Source: SIG307 sp964545045
GTDB lineage: Bacteria; Bacillota; Clostridia; Lachnospirales; Lachnospiraceae
Assembly: GCA_964545045.1 (NCBI GenBank)
Contig: CAZJEN010000004.1
Coordinates: forward strand, 55,829 to 119,828
Reading direction: 5' to 3'
DNA length: 64,000 bases
Part shown: positions 1 through 8,576 of the stretch, in pieces
Position numbering within the stretch: position 1 is the first letter of the stretch
Layout of the letters: each line of letters opens with the position of its first letter
Made by a program: the position numbers and the translations under genes
Notes under the pieces: model-generated
Databases searched by the model: none
The model's input: only the letters and a program-made list of their open reading frames with translations
Told to the model about the DNA's origin: nothing

Positions 1-2
1 AG

Positions 3-701
3 ACTTGGTTAAATAAGGTGATTGACGAGGATAAAATGCCGTCCATCAGTGCGGCAGGAGACTATGTCGGTGGTTTCATTGAAGGTATCCTGATTGCTAT
101 TATTACGATTCTGGCAGCTTACTTTTTCATTGCAGACAGAGATAAATTGGTGGATGGAATTAAGAAGATTGTTCCGGATTCTTTTCAGGAGTATTACAGT
201 CTGGTAATGAATAACATCAAGTCTGCCATCGGCGGCTATTTCAAGGCACAGTTCAAGATTATGTTGATTATTATTGTGATTTTGTTCATTGGCTTTGAAG
301 CATTGGGTGTAAATTATTCTTTCCTATTGGCACTGCTTACGGCATTTCTTGACCTGCTGCCGGTGTTCGGAACGGGTACCATTATCGGCCCGTGGGTTGT
401 GGTGGATATCATTACCGGAAAGTATGTGGAGGCAATTGTACTGACCATATTGTATCTGGTATGCCAGTTTACAAAGCAGATGCTGCAGCCGAAGATGGTG
501 GGCGACAGCATCGGTTTGAATCCGCTGCTGACTCTGTTTTTTATGTTTGTGGGTTACCGGTTCGGCGGAATTCTCGGCATGATTATCGGTATTCCGGCAG
601 GAATGATTTTGGTGAATTTTTATCGTGTAGGTATTTTTGACCGACTGATACGGGGCTTTAAGATTATTGTAAACAGCATCAACGAGTATCGGAAGTATTA
701 G
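3..701 (+). CDS. AI-2E family transporter / sporulation protein YtvI-like (5' partial)
   Basis: The frame is open to the window edge, so this is the C-terminal ~230 residues of a larger (usually ~350 residue) polytopic membrane protein. Several hydrophobic segments are visible, and the DLLPVFGTGTIIGPW stretch is the hallmark of the AI-2E/PerM family (PF01594) and is especially like the sporulation membrane protein YtvI. Family members are proposed exporters or channels, and the substrate of YtvI-type members is not established. The GTG at 18 is an internal codon of the open frame, not a convincing start. A short hairpin (711-735) follows the stop. Family assignment is firm; a sporulation role is inferred from similarity. 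Confidence 0.8.
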   Translation, partial: TWLNKVIDEDKMPSISAAGDYVGGFIEGILIAIITILAAYFFIADRDKLVDGIKKIVPDSFQEYYSLVMNNIKSAIGGYFKAQFKIMLIIIVILFIGFEALGVNYSFLLALLTAFLDLLPVFGTGTIIGPWVVVDIITGKYVEAIVLTILYLVCQFTKQMLQPKMVGDSIGLNPLLTLFFMFVGYRFGGILGMIIGIPAGMILVNFYRVGIFDRLIRGFKIIVNSINEYRKY

Positions 702-710
702 TAAGTGAGG

Positions 711-740
711 GCCCGGTGTCGAAAATAAACCGGGCTCTGT
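711..740 (+). terminator. Putative intrinsic terminator after the AI-2E gene
   Basis: GCCCGGT (711-717) pairs with ACCGGGC (729-735) and is followed by a weak T-rich stretch. It argues against the GTG at 716 being the start of the next gene. Confidence 0.45.
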
Positions 741-766
741 TTGGCTATAGAAAGGGGACGACGGGA

Positions 767-1546
767 ATGTCAGGACAGAATATAATATCCGTAGATGAAC
801 TGAATGAACTGCTTTCCCGGTATGCCATTGGGAAAAAGCCTCTGGCGGCGCTCTTGGGCTGGGGAGCCACTACGGTGCTTCGTTATGGGTCGGGAGTGTG
901 CCCTGCGGGAGAGTACAGTGCGCATTTGAAGCGGCTGTACGAGGAGCCTTTGTTTTATTTGGAAGTGTTGGAGACAAACAAGGACCGGTTAACGCCGGTG
1001 GCTTATAAAAAGAGCAAAAATGCGGTGCTTTTCTATTTGACATCGTCCAAGCTGTGGTGTGGTGTGCAATATATCATCGAGCGGGCAAAGGGAGACATTT
1101 CGCCGATGCGCGTGGTGATGACTCTGTACTATGCCCAGGCATTTTCTTTGGGACTGACGGACAAGGCTTTGTTTACGGAAGAATGTGATTTGTCCACAGC
1201 AGGAGTACCTTATACACGTTATTATGAACAGTTGAAGCGTGACGGCGTAAAGCAGGGATTTTCTGCCGAAGGGTTGTTTACGGAGGAAGAGGAAGCGTTT
1301 CTGGACGCAGCCTACCGGATGCTTTTGTGGTACGGACCGGCAGAGTTGGAGCATGTATTTTCTGCGGAGCGGAAGTACCTCCGCATCAGTCGTATGGAAG
1401 GCGGAGGCAAGAAAATTAAAAATGCGGCATTGGGAGGTTTTTTTAAAAAAGTAGTCCAGGGCTACAAAATTACTTGTCCGGAAGAATTTAATCTTTACTT
1501 TGCGGAACGAACGGGACGCACGCGGAAAATTTCAAAAAGTACTTGA
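767..1546 (+). CDS. HTH plus Panacea (SocA-like) domain protein
   Basis: A 259-residue protein. The N-terminal part (LNELLSRY..KKPLAALLGWGATTVLRYGSG) looks like the helix-turn-helix of MqsA/SocA-type proteins. The C-terminal half (VVMTLYYAQAFSLG..LF, later a YGP motif) matches the Panacea domain (DUF4065/GepA), known from antitoxins and phage-associated proteins. No toxin gene adjoins it: the next gene is a MerR regulator. An upstream in-frame GTG at 716 lies inside a hairpin. The ATG at 767 has AAAGGGG 9 bases upstream and is preferred. Panacea assignment is moderately sure; an antitoxin role is inference. Confidence 0.65.
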   Translation: MSGQNIISVDELNELLSRYAIGKKPLAALLGWGATTVLRYGSGVCPAGEYSAHLKRLYEEPLFYLEVLETNKDRLTPVAYKKSKNAVLFYLTSSKLWCGVQYIIERAKGDISPMRVVMTLYYAQAFSLGLTDKALFTEECDLSTAGVPYTRYYEQLKRDGVKQGFSAEGLFTEEEEAFLDAAYRMLLWYGPAELEHVFSAERKYLRISRMEGGGKKIKNAALGGFFKKVVQGYKITCPEEFNLYFAERTGRTRKISKST

Positions 1547-1606
1547 CTGTAAACCTTGTTGATACCTTATAGTGGGGGCATCACAGGGAAACAGGAGGGA
1601 TTTTAT

Positions 1607-2380
1607 ATGACAATCAAAGAAGTGGAACAGCGCTTAGAGGTGCCGAGAGCAACGGTCCGGTTTTACGAAAAAGAAGGACTTCTCAGTCCCACCCGGAGCG
1701 AGAACGGCTACCGGGAATACAGCGAAGAGGATGTAGTACGTTTAAAGAAAATCATCATCTTTCGTAAGCTGGGCTTTGCGGTATCGGATATTGAAGATGT
1801 ACTGGACGGGGCAAAGCCCATGTCGGAAGCACTGGAAAATAACATAGAAAACCTGATACGTCAGATGCAGGAATTACAAGGTGCAATGGCATTATGCCGA
1901 AAAATGCAGGAAAACGGGGAGCAAATCGAAACCTTCGATGCCGAAAAATATTGGAATGCGGTAGAAGAGGAAGAAAAGAAGGGAAATAGGTTCCTAGACA
2001 TTGCGAAGGATGTGGCGAGGTTTGAGAAGGGAATAGTGCTGGAAATCTTTGGACTTGTAGATTTTGACGGGAAGCCGAGAGATAAATGGAGTATGATGTT
2101 TGGATGCGGAGGTTTTATCTTTGGTATTTTATTTGCATGGGGAATAGTGAGATGTTTGCCGCTTTCGCTTTCTCGTAAATTCGTGCTACAGAGAACTGTG
2201 TTGGGCATTTTGATAGCCGTAATTATATTTAGTATACTCAAGATACCGGTTTGTTTTCTTGCCAAAAAGAATCCGAAGATAAGGAAATATCGTAAAGAAA
2301 TATGGTGTGTTTTATGGATTGTAGTGGCAATTGTGTTTGGAATAATGACATGGGTGAATGTGTCTTTATTAAGAGGATAG
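1607..2380 (+). CDS. MerR-family regulator with C-terminal membrane segments
   Basis: Residues 1-75 are a typical MerR winged helix (TIKEVEQRLEVPRATVRFYE, then GYREYSEEDVVRLKKI), followed by a short coiled-coil dimerisation helix. Instead of a small cytoplasmic effector domain, the last ~100 residues contain about three hydrophobic segments, so the protein is probably membrane-anchored. Start chosen at the ATG with AGGAGGG at 1592-1598; an upstream in-frame codon at 1556 has no such site. It stands alone between a Panacea gene and convergent typA, so the target is unknown. It might sense a membrane signal directly. Confidence 0.75.
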   Translation: MTIKEVEQRLEVPRATVRFYEKEGLLSPTRSENGYREYSEEDVVRLKKIIIFRKLGFAVSDIEDVLDGAKPMSEALENNIENLIRQMQELQGAMALCRKMQENGEQIETFDAEKYWNAVEEEEKKGNRFLDIAKDVARFEKGIVLEIFGLVDFDGKPRDKWSMMFGCGGFIFGILFAWGIVRCLPLSLSRKFVLQRTVLGILIAVIIFSILKIPVCFLAKKNPKIRKYRKEIWCVLWIVVAIVFGIMTWVNVSLLRG

Positions 2381-2384
2381 AAAT

Positions 2385-2430
2385 AAGGCCGATGTGTCTG
2401 AATGATTTGGACACATCGGCCTTGCTTTTT
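2385..2430. terminator. Bidirectional terminator between merR-like gene and typA
   Basis: A perfect 14-bp stem (2385-2398 with 2410-2423), loop of 11, with T-rich sequence on the + side (GCTTTTTGC) and TTTATTTC on the - side. It serves the convergent gene pair. Confidence 0.85.
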
Positions 2431-2438
2431 GCATGCAG

Positions 2439-4268
2439 TTAGTTCTTGCGCATAGCGGCCCTTTTTCTTAACGTCGGGTCCAGTATCTTCTTACGAATTC
2501 TCAGCGTCTTCGGAGTAATCTCCAAAAGCTCATCCGTATCGATAAATTCAATGGACTGCTCCAGACTTAAAATACGTGGCGGAGACAGACGCAGTGCGTC
2601 GTCTGCGGAGGAGGAACGGGTGTTGGTGAGCTGTTTTTTCTTGCAAACATTCACTTCGATGTCCTCTGCCTTACCGGTCTGGCCGATGACCATGCCGGCG
2701 TATACCTTTTCACCTGCACCGAGGAACAGAACGCCGCGCTCCTGGGCATTATACAGACCGTAGGTGATGGCTTCTCCGGTTTCGAAGGCAATGAGGCTAC
2801 CCTGCTTACGATACTGGATATCGCCCTTGTACGGTGCGTAGCCGTCGAACAACGTATTTAAAATACCGTTACCCTTGGTGTCGGTCATAAACTCGCCACG
2901 GTAGCCGATGAGACCTCTGGACGGAATGGAAAACTCCAGTCGGGTGTAGCCGCCGCTGGCGGTGGACATACCCAGAAGCTCGCCCTTACGGGAGCTTAAT
3001 TTTTCGATTACGGTGCCGGAGAATTCCTCCGGTACATCGATGATGGCACGCTCCATCGGCTCGGTCTTTCTGCCGTCTTCTTCCTTATAAAGAACCTCCG
3101 GCTTACTTACCGCAAACTCATAGCCTTCACGGCGCATGTTTTCGATTAATACGGAAAGATGAAGCTCGCCTCGGCCGGACACCTTAAAGCTCTCGGTGGT
3201 GTCGGTCTCTTCCACGCGAAGGCTGACATCCGTATTTAACTCGCGGAACAGTCTGTCACGCAGGTGACGGGAGGTCACGTACTTTCCTTCCTGACCCGCA
3301 AACGGAGAATCGTTTACGATAAAGTGCATGGCAAGGGTCGGCTCGGAAATCTTTTGGAACGGAATCGGCTGCGGATTCTCCGGGGAGCAAAGAGTATCGC
3401 CGATGTGAATGTCGGTAATGCCGGAAATTGCTACGATGGAGCCTACGCCCGCTTCGTTTACTTCTACCTTCTTTAAGCCGTCAAACTCGTACAGCTTGCT
3501 GATTTTTACTTTTTTACACTTCTCAGGATCATGGGCATTTACCACAACCACATCCTGATTCACACGAACGGTACCGTTTTCTACCTTGCCTACACCGATA
3601 CGGCCTACATATTCGTTGTAGTCGATGGTGCTGATTAAAAGCTGGGTGCCGGCATCCGGATCACCCTGCGGCGCCGGAATATACTCTAAAATCGTCTCAA
3701 ACAGCGGCTGCATGCTTTCCGGCTTTTCGTCAAGCTCTAAGATTGCAACGCCGGTCTTTGCGGAAGCGAAGACGAACGGACAGTCAAGCTGCTCGTCGGA
3801 GGCATCCAGGTCAATAAATAATTCCAACACCTCATCAATAACTTCCTTCGGACGTGCTTCCGGACGGTCAATCTTGTTGATACAAACAATAACCGGAAGA
3901 TCCAGCTCCAATGCTTTCTTTAATACGAACTTGGTCTGCGGCATGGCACCCTCGAAAGCATCTACCACGAGAATAACGCCGTTTACCATCTTAAGAACAC
4001 GTTCTACCTCGCCACCGAAGTCCGCATGGCCCGGAGTGTCGATAATGTTAATCTTCGTATCTTTGTAATAAACTGCGGTATTTTTGGACAAAATGGTAAT
4101 ACCGCGCTCGCGCTCGATGTCGCCGGAGTCCATAACGCGGTCCTGCACCGCCTGATTCTGGCGGAATACACCGCTTTGCTTTAATAATTCGTCAACCAGA
4201 GTGGTTTTTCCGTGGTCAACGTGTGCGATAATTGCAATGTTACGTATGTTTTCAGTCTTAGTAATCAT
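2439..4268 (-). CDS. typA: Ribosome-associated GTPase TypA/BipA
   Basis: A 609-residue translational GTPase, full length for the family. G motifs are visible: AHVDHGKTT (G1), ERGITI (G2 region), DTPGHADF (G3) and NKID (G4), followed by the EF-G-like domains III and V and the BipA-specific C-terminal domain. BipA binds the 70S ribosome near the A site and assists 50S assembly and stress or cold adaptation. AGGAAGG precedes the ATG. A sigma-A-type promoter lies ~90 bases upstream. Monocistronic, with a bidirectional terminator at its 3' end. Confidence 0.97.
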   Translation of the reverse strand: MITKTENIRNIAIIAHVDHGKTTLVDELLKQSGVFRQNQAVQDRVMDSGDIERERGITILSKNTAVYYKDTKINIIDTPGHADFGGEVERVLKMVNGVILVVDAFEGAMPQTKFVLKKALELDLPVIVCINKIDRPEARPKEVIDEVLELFIDLDASDEQLDCPFVFASAKTGVAILELDEKPESMQPLFETILEYIPAPQGDPDAGTQLLISTIDYNEYVGRIGVGKVENGTVRVNQDVVVVNAHDPEKCKKVKISKLYEFDGLKKVEVNEAGVGSIVAISGITDIHIGDTLCSPENPQPIPFQKISEPTLAMHFIVNDSPFAGQEGKYVTSRHLRDRLFRELNTDVSLRVEETDTTESFKVSGRGELHLSVLIENMRREGYEFAVSKPEVLYKEEDGRKTEPMERAIIDVPEEFSGTVIEKLSSRKGELLGMSTASGGYTRLEFSIPSRGLIGYRGEFMTDTKGNGILNTLFDGYAPYKGDIQYRKQGSLIAFETGEAITYGLYNAQERGVLFLGAGEKVYAGMVIGQTGKAEDIEVNVCKKKQLTNTRSSSADDALRLSPPRILSLEQSIEFIDTDELLEITPKTLRIRKKILDPTLRKRAAMRKN

Positions 4269-4353
4269 ACCGAATTCCTTCCTGTTAAATGAAACTTTTG
4301 TTTCGGCTTAGAAAATCCTACATTTACCATGGTTTCATGGCATCACTTTCCTA

Positions 4354-4381
4354 AGTATAGCATAATTTTTCCGTTTGGCAA
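4354..4381 (-). promoter_or_regulatory. Sigma-A promoter of typA
   Basis: On the minus strand TTGCCA (4381-4376), 16-base spacer, TATACT (4359-4354) with an extended TG motif. Confidence 0.65.
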
Positions 4382-4498
4382 GAAAAAAATGCAGGGGAAA
4401 TCGAAAAACATGCATATTAATAAGAAGTGTAGTAGGCACCGGCGGAGAATTCGGTCGAAAAATGGCATAAAGAAAGTATAAAGAAAATACAAATACTA

Positions 4499-4527
4499 TT
4501 GCATGATTTGGGAAAATATGGTAAACT
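4499..4527 (+). promoter_or_regulatory. Candidate promoter of the SSB-like gene
   Basis: TTGCAT, 17 bases, TAAACT with a preceding TG (extended -10). The 403-base gap 4269-4671 otherwise shows only the divergent typA promoter. Confidence 0.45.
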
Positions 4528-4671
4528 TTCGACTGTGATTCAAAATTGTAAAAAAATCCCAAAAATAAAAGTTGCAAATGCTTCTAAAACGGGAAAGGGA
4601 GTCATAAATTAAAAAATAAGAGCAGTATGGTCTGCAAGGAAAACGTGAGAAAAAGAAGGGAGTCATAGGAA

Positions 4672-5301
4672 ATGACAGATAAGGTATTTGAAAACAACCA
4701 GGTGAGTATTGTGGGCGAAGTAATCAGTGAATTTGTGTACAGCCATGAAGTATTCGGCGAAAGCTTTTATATGGTAGAGCTTTCCGTGAATCGTCTCAGC
4801 GATTCCAACGATATTATCCCGGTGATGGTATCGGAACGGTTGTTGGATGTGACGCAGAGCTATGTGGGACAGTTTGCGCATATTCAAGGACAATTTCGCT
4901 CTTACAACCGTCATGAGGAAACCAGAAATCGTTTGGTATTGTCCGTGTTTGCAAGAGAAATCCGACTGGAGGCCGAGCCGGATGAGAGCGTAAAACCGAA
5001 TTACATTTTTTTGGACGGCTATGTTTGTAAACCGCCGATTTACCGTAAGACGCCACTGGGCAGAGAAATTGCGGATGTGCTTTTGGCGGTAAATCGTCCT
5101 TACGGGAAGTCCGACTATATTCCGTGTATCTGCTGGGGGAGAAATGCGAGATTTGCGGATGGCTTTACGGTGGGAGGTCATGTACAGCTCTGGGGCAGAA
5201 TTCAAAGTCGTGAGTATCAGAAAAAATTGTCGGAAACCGAATTTGAAAAGCGTATTGCTTATGAAGTGTCCGTGAGTAAGTTGGAGTATTGCGAAGAATA
5301 A
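4672..5301 (+). CDS. Two-OB-fold single-stranded DNA-binding-like protein
   Basis: A 209-residue protein made of two tandem OB-fold-like halves: residues ~8-95 (NNQVSIVGEVISEF..MVELSVNRLS..IPVMVSERL) and ~108-205 (NYIFLDGYVCKPPIYRKTPLG..IADVLLAVNR..CICWGRNA..LWGRIQ). The second half resembles the SSB/PriB core. It lacks the acidic DEELPF tail of canonical SSB, which is present in the separate ssb gene at 57855. Such double-OB proteins recur in Clostridia and are generally annotated as single-stranded DNA-binding proteins; the specific role is unknown. GGGAG precedes the ATG. Confidence 0.7.
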   Translation: MTDKVFENNQVSIVGEVISEFVYSHEVFGESFYMVELSVNRLSDSNDIIPVMVSERLLDVTQSYVGQFAHIQGQFRSYNRHEETRNRLVLSVFAREIRLEAEPDESVKPNYIFLDGYVCKPPIYRKTPLGREIADVLLAVNRPYGKSDYIPCICWGRNARFADGFTVGGHVQLWGRIQSREYQKKLSETEFEKRIAYEVSVSKLEYCEE

Positions 5302-5318
5302 TATAATGATAGAATATG

Positions 5319-5363
5319 AAAGGGGATTTCGTTGCTTCTGGGGTGGCGGAATTCCTTTTTTTA
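5319..5363 (+). terminator. Putative terminator after the SSB-like gene
   Basis: AAGGGGATTTCG pairs imperfectly with CGGAATTCCTT and is followed by seven Ts. Confidence 0.6.
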
Positions 5364-5453
5364 TGCTCAACACAGCACCACGACGCAGTAATAAAACACT
5401 AACAAAGTAACAAGGTAAGTTTGGAGGAAATATGTTCATTTTGTCGAAAAGAC

Positions 5454-5482
5454 TTGTAAAACAGTTGAAAAGATGGTATAGT
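5454..5482 (+). promoter_or_regulatory. Promoter of the opp operon
   Basis: TTGTAA, 17-base spacer, TATAGT, about 40 bases before the oppB start. Confidence 0.65.
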
Positions 5483-5522
5483 TTAAAAGAATGTGTAGAA
5501 AAAAGAGAAGGAGTTGAGCAGT

Positions 5523-6449
5523 TTGGATTCAAAATTGGCATTCTATATCGTAAAGCGTGTACTGCTTGCGATTTTTACGGTATTTCTTGTCATCACAATT
5601 ACGTTTTTTGTTATGAAGGCAATTCCGGGAGGCCCTTTCCTCAGTGAGAAATCCCCGAGCCCGGAGGTTATGGCACAATTGGAGGCAAAGTACGGCTTGG
5701 ACAAGCCTCTTTTTGAACAGTATACCACGTACCTGAAGGATGTTCTTCATTTTGATTTCGGTCCGTCCATTAAGAACCGCGGACGTAATGTTACCGATTT
5801 GATTTTAGAAGGTTTTAAGACCAGCGGTAAGCTGGGTATTATTGCGGCAGGTGTTGCTATCGCATTCGGTCTGACACTGGGTGCGCTTGCTGCCGTATTC
5901 CATGATAAGGTTTTGGATAAGGTGATTATGGTGCTGTCCACCGGTAGTGTGGCAATGCCGTCCTTTGTTATTGCTACGATATTGCTTTTGGTATTTTGCG
6001 TAAAGATTCCGATATTCCCGTCCAATGGTTCTACGGCCGCAGGTCTGGTATTACCGGTCATTGCATTGAGCTTGTACCCGATGGCGTATATTACCCGTTT
6101 GACTCGTTCCAGTATGCTGGACGTGCTCGGACAGGATTATATCCGTACCGCAAGAGCAAAGGGCGTGTCTCCGGTAAAGGTTATTTTCAAGCATTCCTTA
6201 AAGAATGCGGTGACTCCGGTTATTACCTATGTGGGTCCGATGATTGCTTACATTTTGACCGGTAGTTTGGTAGTGGAGCAGATTTTCGTAGTACCGGGTA
6301 TCGGTAAGTTCTTCTTCTCCAGTATTATTAACCGTGACTATCCGATGGTAATGGGTACTACCATTTTCCTTGCGACCATCATGGTTATTATGACGTTGAT
6401 TTCCGATATTTGCTATAAAATCTTCGACCCGCGTGTCGATTTGTCTTAA
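5523..6449 (+). CDS. oppB: Oligopeptide ABC transporter permease OppB
   Basis: A 308-residue permease of the OppBC family with about six membrane segments and the EAA-loop region (ARAKGVSPVKVIFKHSLKNA) that contacts the ATPases. With OppC it forms the transmembrane channel of a type I peptide importer. Two in-frame TTG codons compete. The one at 5514 directly abuts AAGGAG (5508-5513), while 5523 has a 9-base spacing, so 5523 is chosen. First gene of oppBCDF-oppA. Confidence 0.9.
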   Translation: MDSKLAFYIVKRVLLAIFTVFLVITITFFVMKAIPGGPFLSEKSPSPEVMAQLEAKYGLDKPLFEQYTTYLKDVLHFDFGPSIKNRGRNVTDLILEGFKTSGKLGIIAAGVAIAFGLTLGALAAVFHDKVLDKVIMVLSTGSVAMPSFVIATILLLVFCVKIPIFPSNGSTAAGLVLPVIALSLYPMAYITRLTRSSMLDVLGQDYIRTARAKGVSPVKVIFKHSLKNAVTPVITYVGPMIAYILTGSLVVEQIFVVPGIGKFFFSSIINRDYPMVMGTTIFLATIMVIMTLISDICYKIFDPRVDLS

Positions 6450-6463
6450 GGGAGGGCTTGACA

Positions 6464-7546
6464 GTGAAAAAGAGTGTAAACGAAATGCCGAAGAAAAATC
6501 CCTTAAGCATGCAGCTGAACCTTCAGAGCTTCGAGCTTGCAACGGAGGAGGAGAAGTTCAGACAGCAGCGTATGCGTGAGAGTACCACCTTTTTTAAGGA
6601 CGGTATGAGACGTCTTAAGAAGAACAAGATTGCCATGACCTGTCTTGTTATTGTTCTTTTGATTGTGTTTATTGCAGCATTTGTACCGTTGTTTTATCCG
6701 TACAGTTACGAGGACCAGTTGGGTGTCGTTGCGGGACAGAAGACGGATGCTTCCTATAACAACTTAAAGCCGTTTGAGTACGGTGAGACGGAGCAGGCTC
6801 GTATCGAGGCCGGAGAATTTGTTTTCCCGCATATTTTCGGTACGGACGCACACGGCCGTGACTACGCAATCCGTGTAATTTACGGTACCCGTATTTCTTT
6901 GGTGGTAGGTTTCTTTGCAAGTATCATCGTATTGATTATCGGTGCGATTTACGGTTCTATTTCCGGTTATTACGGCGGAAAGGTTGACCTGGTAATGATG
7001 CGTATCGTAGATATTATCTACTCATTGCCGGATCTTTTAATGATTATTTTGTTTGCGACGGTATTGAAGCAGACTCTGGCGCCTGCCTTGGAAGGTACCG
7101 TGCTGGAAAAGCTGGGTACCGGTATGATCAGTATCTTTATTGTTTTCGCATTGCTTTACTGGGTAGGTATGGCACGCTTAATCCGTGGTCAGATTCTTAC
7201 CATTAAGCAGCAGGATTACGTATTGAATGCACGTTCTATCGGTGCAAAGGGCAGTCATATCATTCGCCGCCATATGTTACCGAACTGTATCAGCGTAATC
7301 ATTATTTCCACCGCGCTTCAGATTCCGTCGGCTATTTTTACCGAGAGTTATTTGTCTTTCTTAGGTCTCGGTGTATCCATGCCGATGCCGAGCTTGGGTT
7401 CCCTTGCATCCGAAGCATTGAGCGGTGTGTATTCCTATTCTTACCGTTTGATTATTCCGGCGGTAATGATTTGTTTGATTGTTCTTTCGTTGAATTTGTT
7501 GGGTGACGGTCTTCGTGATGCGTTTGACCCGAAGTTAAAGAAGTAA
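6464..7546 (+). CDS. oppC: Oligopeptide ABC transporter permease OppC
   Basis: A 360-residue permease. A cytoplasmic N-terminal extension of ~55 residues precedes the first membrane segment (IAMTCLVIVLLIVFIAAFVPLF). The extracellular FGTDAHGRDYAIRVIYGTR motif and the EAA loop (NARSIGAKGSHIIRRHMLPN) are typical of OppC/DppC. A TTG at 6458 lies one base from AAGGGAGGG, and the GTG at 6464 has a 7-base spacing, so it is preferred. It follows oppB by 14 bases. Confidence 0.92.
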   Translation: MKKSVNEMPKKNPLSMQLNLQSFELATEEEKFRQQRMRESTTFFKDGMRRLKKNKIAMTCLVIVLLIVFIAAFVPLFYPYSYEDQLGVVAGQKTDASYNNLKPFEYGETEQARIEAGEFVFPHIFGTDAHGRDYAIRVIYGTRISLVVGFFASIIVLIIGAIYGSISGYYGGKVDLVMMRIVDIIYSLPDLLMIILFATVLKQTLAPALEGTVLEKLGTGMISIFIVFALLYWVGMARLIRGQILTIKQQDYVLNARSIGAKGSHIIRRHMLPNCISVIIISTALQIPSAIFTESYLSFLGLGVSMPMPSLGSLASEALSGVYSYSYRLIIPAVMICLIVLSLNLLGDGLRDAFDPKLKK

Positions 7547-7559
7547 GGAGGAGGCTATT

Positions 7560-8576
7560 ATGAAACTGTTACAAGTAACCGATTTACACACCTCCTTTTT
7601 CACTCCGGCCGGTGAGGTAAAGGCGGTAAACGGACTTTCCTTTTCCCTTGATGAGGGAAAGGTACTGGGTATCGTAGGTGAGTCCGGTTCCGGTAAGAGT
7701 GTAACGGCTTATTCCGTTTTGCAGATTCTGGCAAGCTCCGGTAAGATTGTGTCCGGCAGCATTAAGTATAGAGGCGAGGAGTTGGTAGGCGCTTCCAAGG
7801 AGACCATGGGAAAGATTCGCGGTAATAAAATCAGCATCATTTTCCAGGACCCGATGACCAGCCTTAATCCGGTGTTTACCATCGGAAATCAGCTGATGGA
7901 AGCAATTATGCTTCATACCGACCGTAACAAGGAGCAGGCAAGAGAGCGTGCCATCGAGATGCTTCGTCTGGTAGGCGTAAATGAGCCGGAGAAGCGTATT
8001 AAGCAGTATCCTCACGAGTTTTCCGGCGGTATGCGTCAGCGAGTTATGATTGCAATGGCACTGGCTTGTGAGCCGGATATCCTGATCGCGGACGAGCCGA
8101 CTACGGCGCTTGACGTGACGATTCAGGCTCAGATTCTTGACCTGATTAAGGATTTGCAGAAGCAGCTTGGTATGTCCGTAATTCTTATTACCCACGACCT
8201 GGGTGTTGTGGCGGAGATGTGTGACGAAGTGATTGTTATGTATGCGGGAGAAGTGTGTGAGCGCGGTACCGCAGATGAGATTTTCTACAACCCGAAGCAC
8301 GAGTATACCAAGGGACTGATGCGTTCTATTCCGACGGTAAGCGACGAAGGCCGCCGCTTGGAGCCGATCGGCGGTACTCCGGTAGATTTGCTTAATATGC
8401 CGGACGGTTGCCCGTTTGCTCCGCGTTGTGACAGAGCAATGAAGGTTTGTCTTTCCCATAAGGCAAAGGAAATCGGTATTAATGAGAATCATGCCGCAAG
8501 CTGTTGGTATAATTTTAAAGATGCCATTGCTGAGGGCAGAATGACTGAAAAAGAAGTGGAGGAGATGTACAGATGA
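7560..8576 (+). CDS. oppD: Oligopeptide ABC transporter ATP-binding protein OppD
   Basis: A 338-residue ABC ATPase with Walker A GESGSGKS, Q-loop FQDPMTSLNP, signature FSGGMRQRV, Walker B ILIADEPT and H-loop ITHD. The C-terminal oligopeptide/dipeptide extension contains the PDGCPFAPRCDRA..C cysteines typical of OppD/F, which in homologues bind an iron-sulphur cluster. AGGAGG precedes the ATG. The stop overlaps the oppF start by 4 bases, indicating translational coupling. Confidence 0.95.
   Translation: MKLLQVTDLHTSFFTPAGEVKAVNGLSFSLDEGKVLGIVGESGSGKSVTAYSVLQILASSGKIVSGSIKYRGEELVGASKETMGKIRGNKISIIFQDPMTSLNPVFTIGNQLMEAIMLHTDRNKEQARERAIEMLRLVGVNEPEKRIKQYPHEFSGGMRQRVMIAMALACEPDILIADEPTTALDVTIQAQILDLIKDLQKQLGMSVILITHDLGVVAEMCDEVIVMYAGEVCERGTADEIFYNPKHEYTKGLMRSIPTVSDEGRRLEPIGGTPVDLLNMPDGCPFAPRCDRAMKVCLSHKAKEIGINENHAASCWYNFKDAIAEGRMTEKEVEEMYR

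Noticed and set aside
4663..5541. A 292-residue minus-strand frame opposite the SSB-like gene
   Set aside because: Shadow frame: the plus strand carries a well-formed two-OB-fold protein with a ribosome site, and this frame spans its terminator and promoter regions.
5432..5647. A 71-residue frame overlapping the oppB start
   Set aside because: It contains the opp promoter and overlaps oppB in another frame, although a GGAGG lies before its ATG. The opp frame is far better supported.
7584..8492. A 302-residue minus-strand frame opposite oppD
   Set aside because: Antisense shadow of a clear ABC ATPase gene with no ribosome site.
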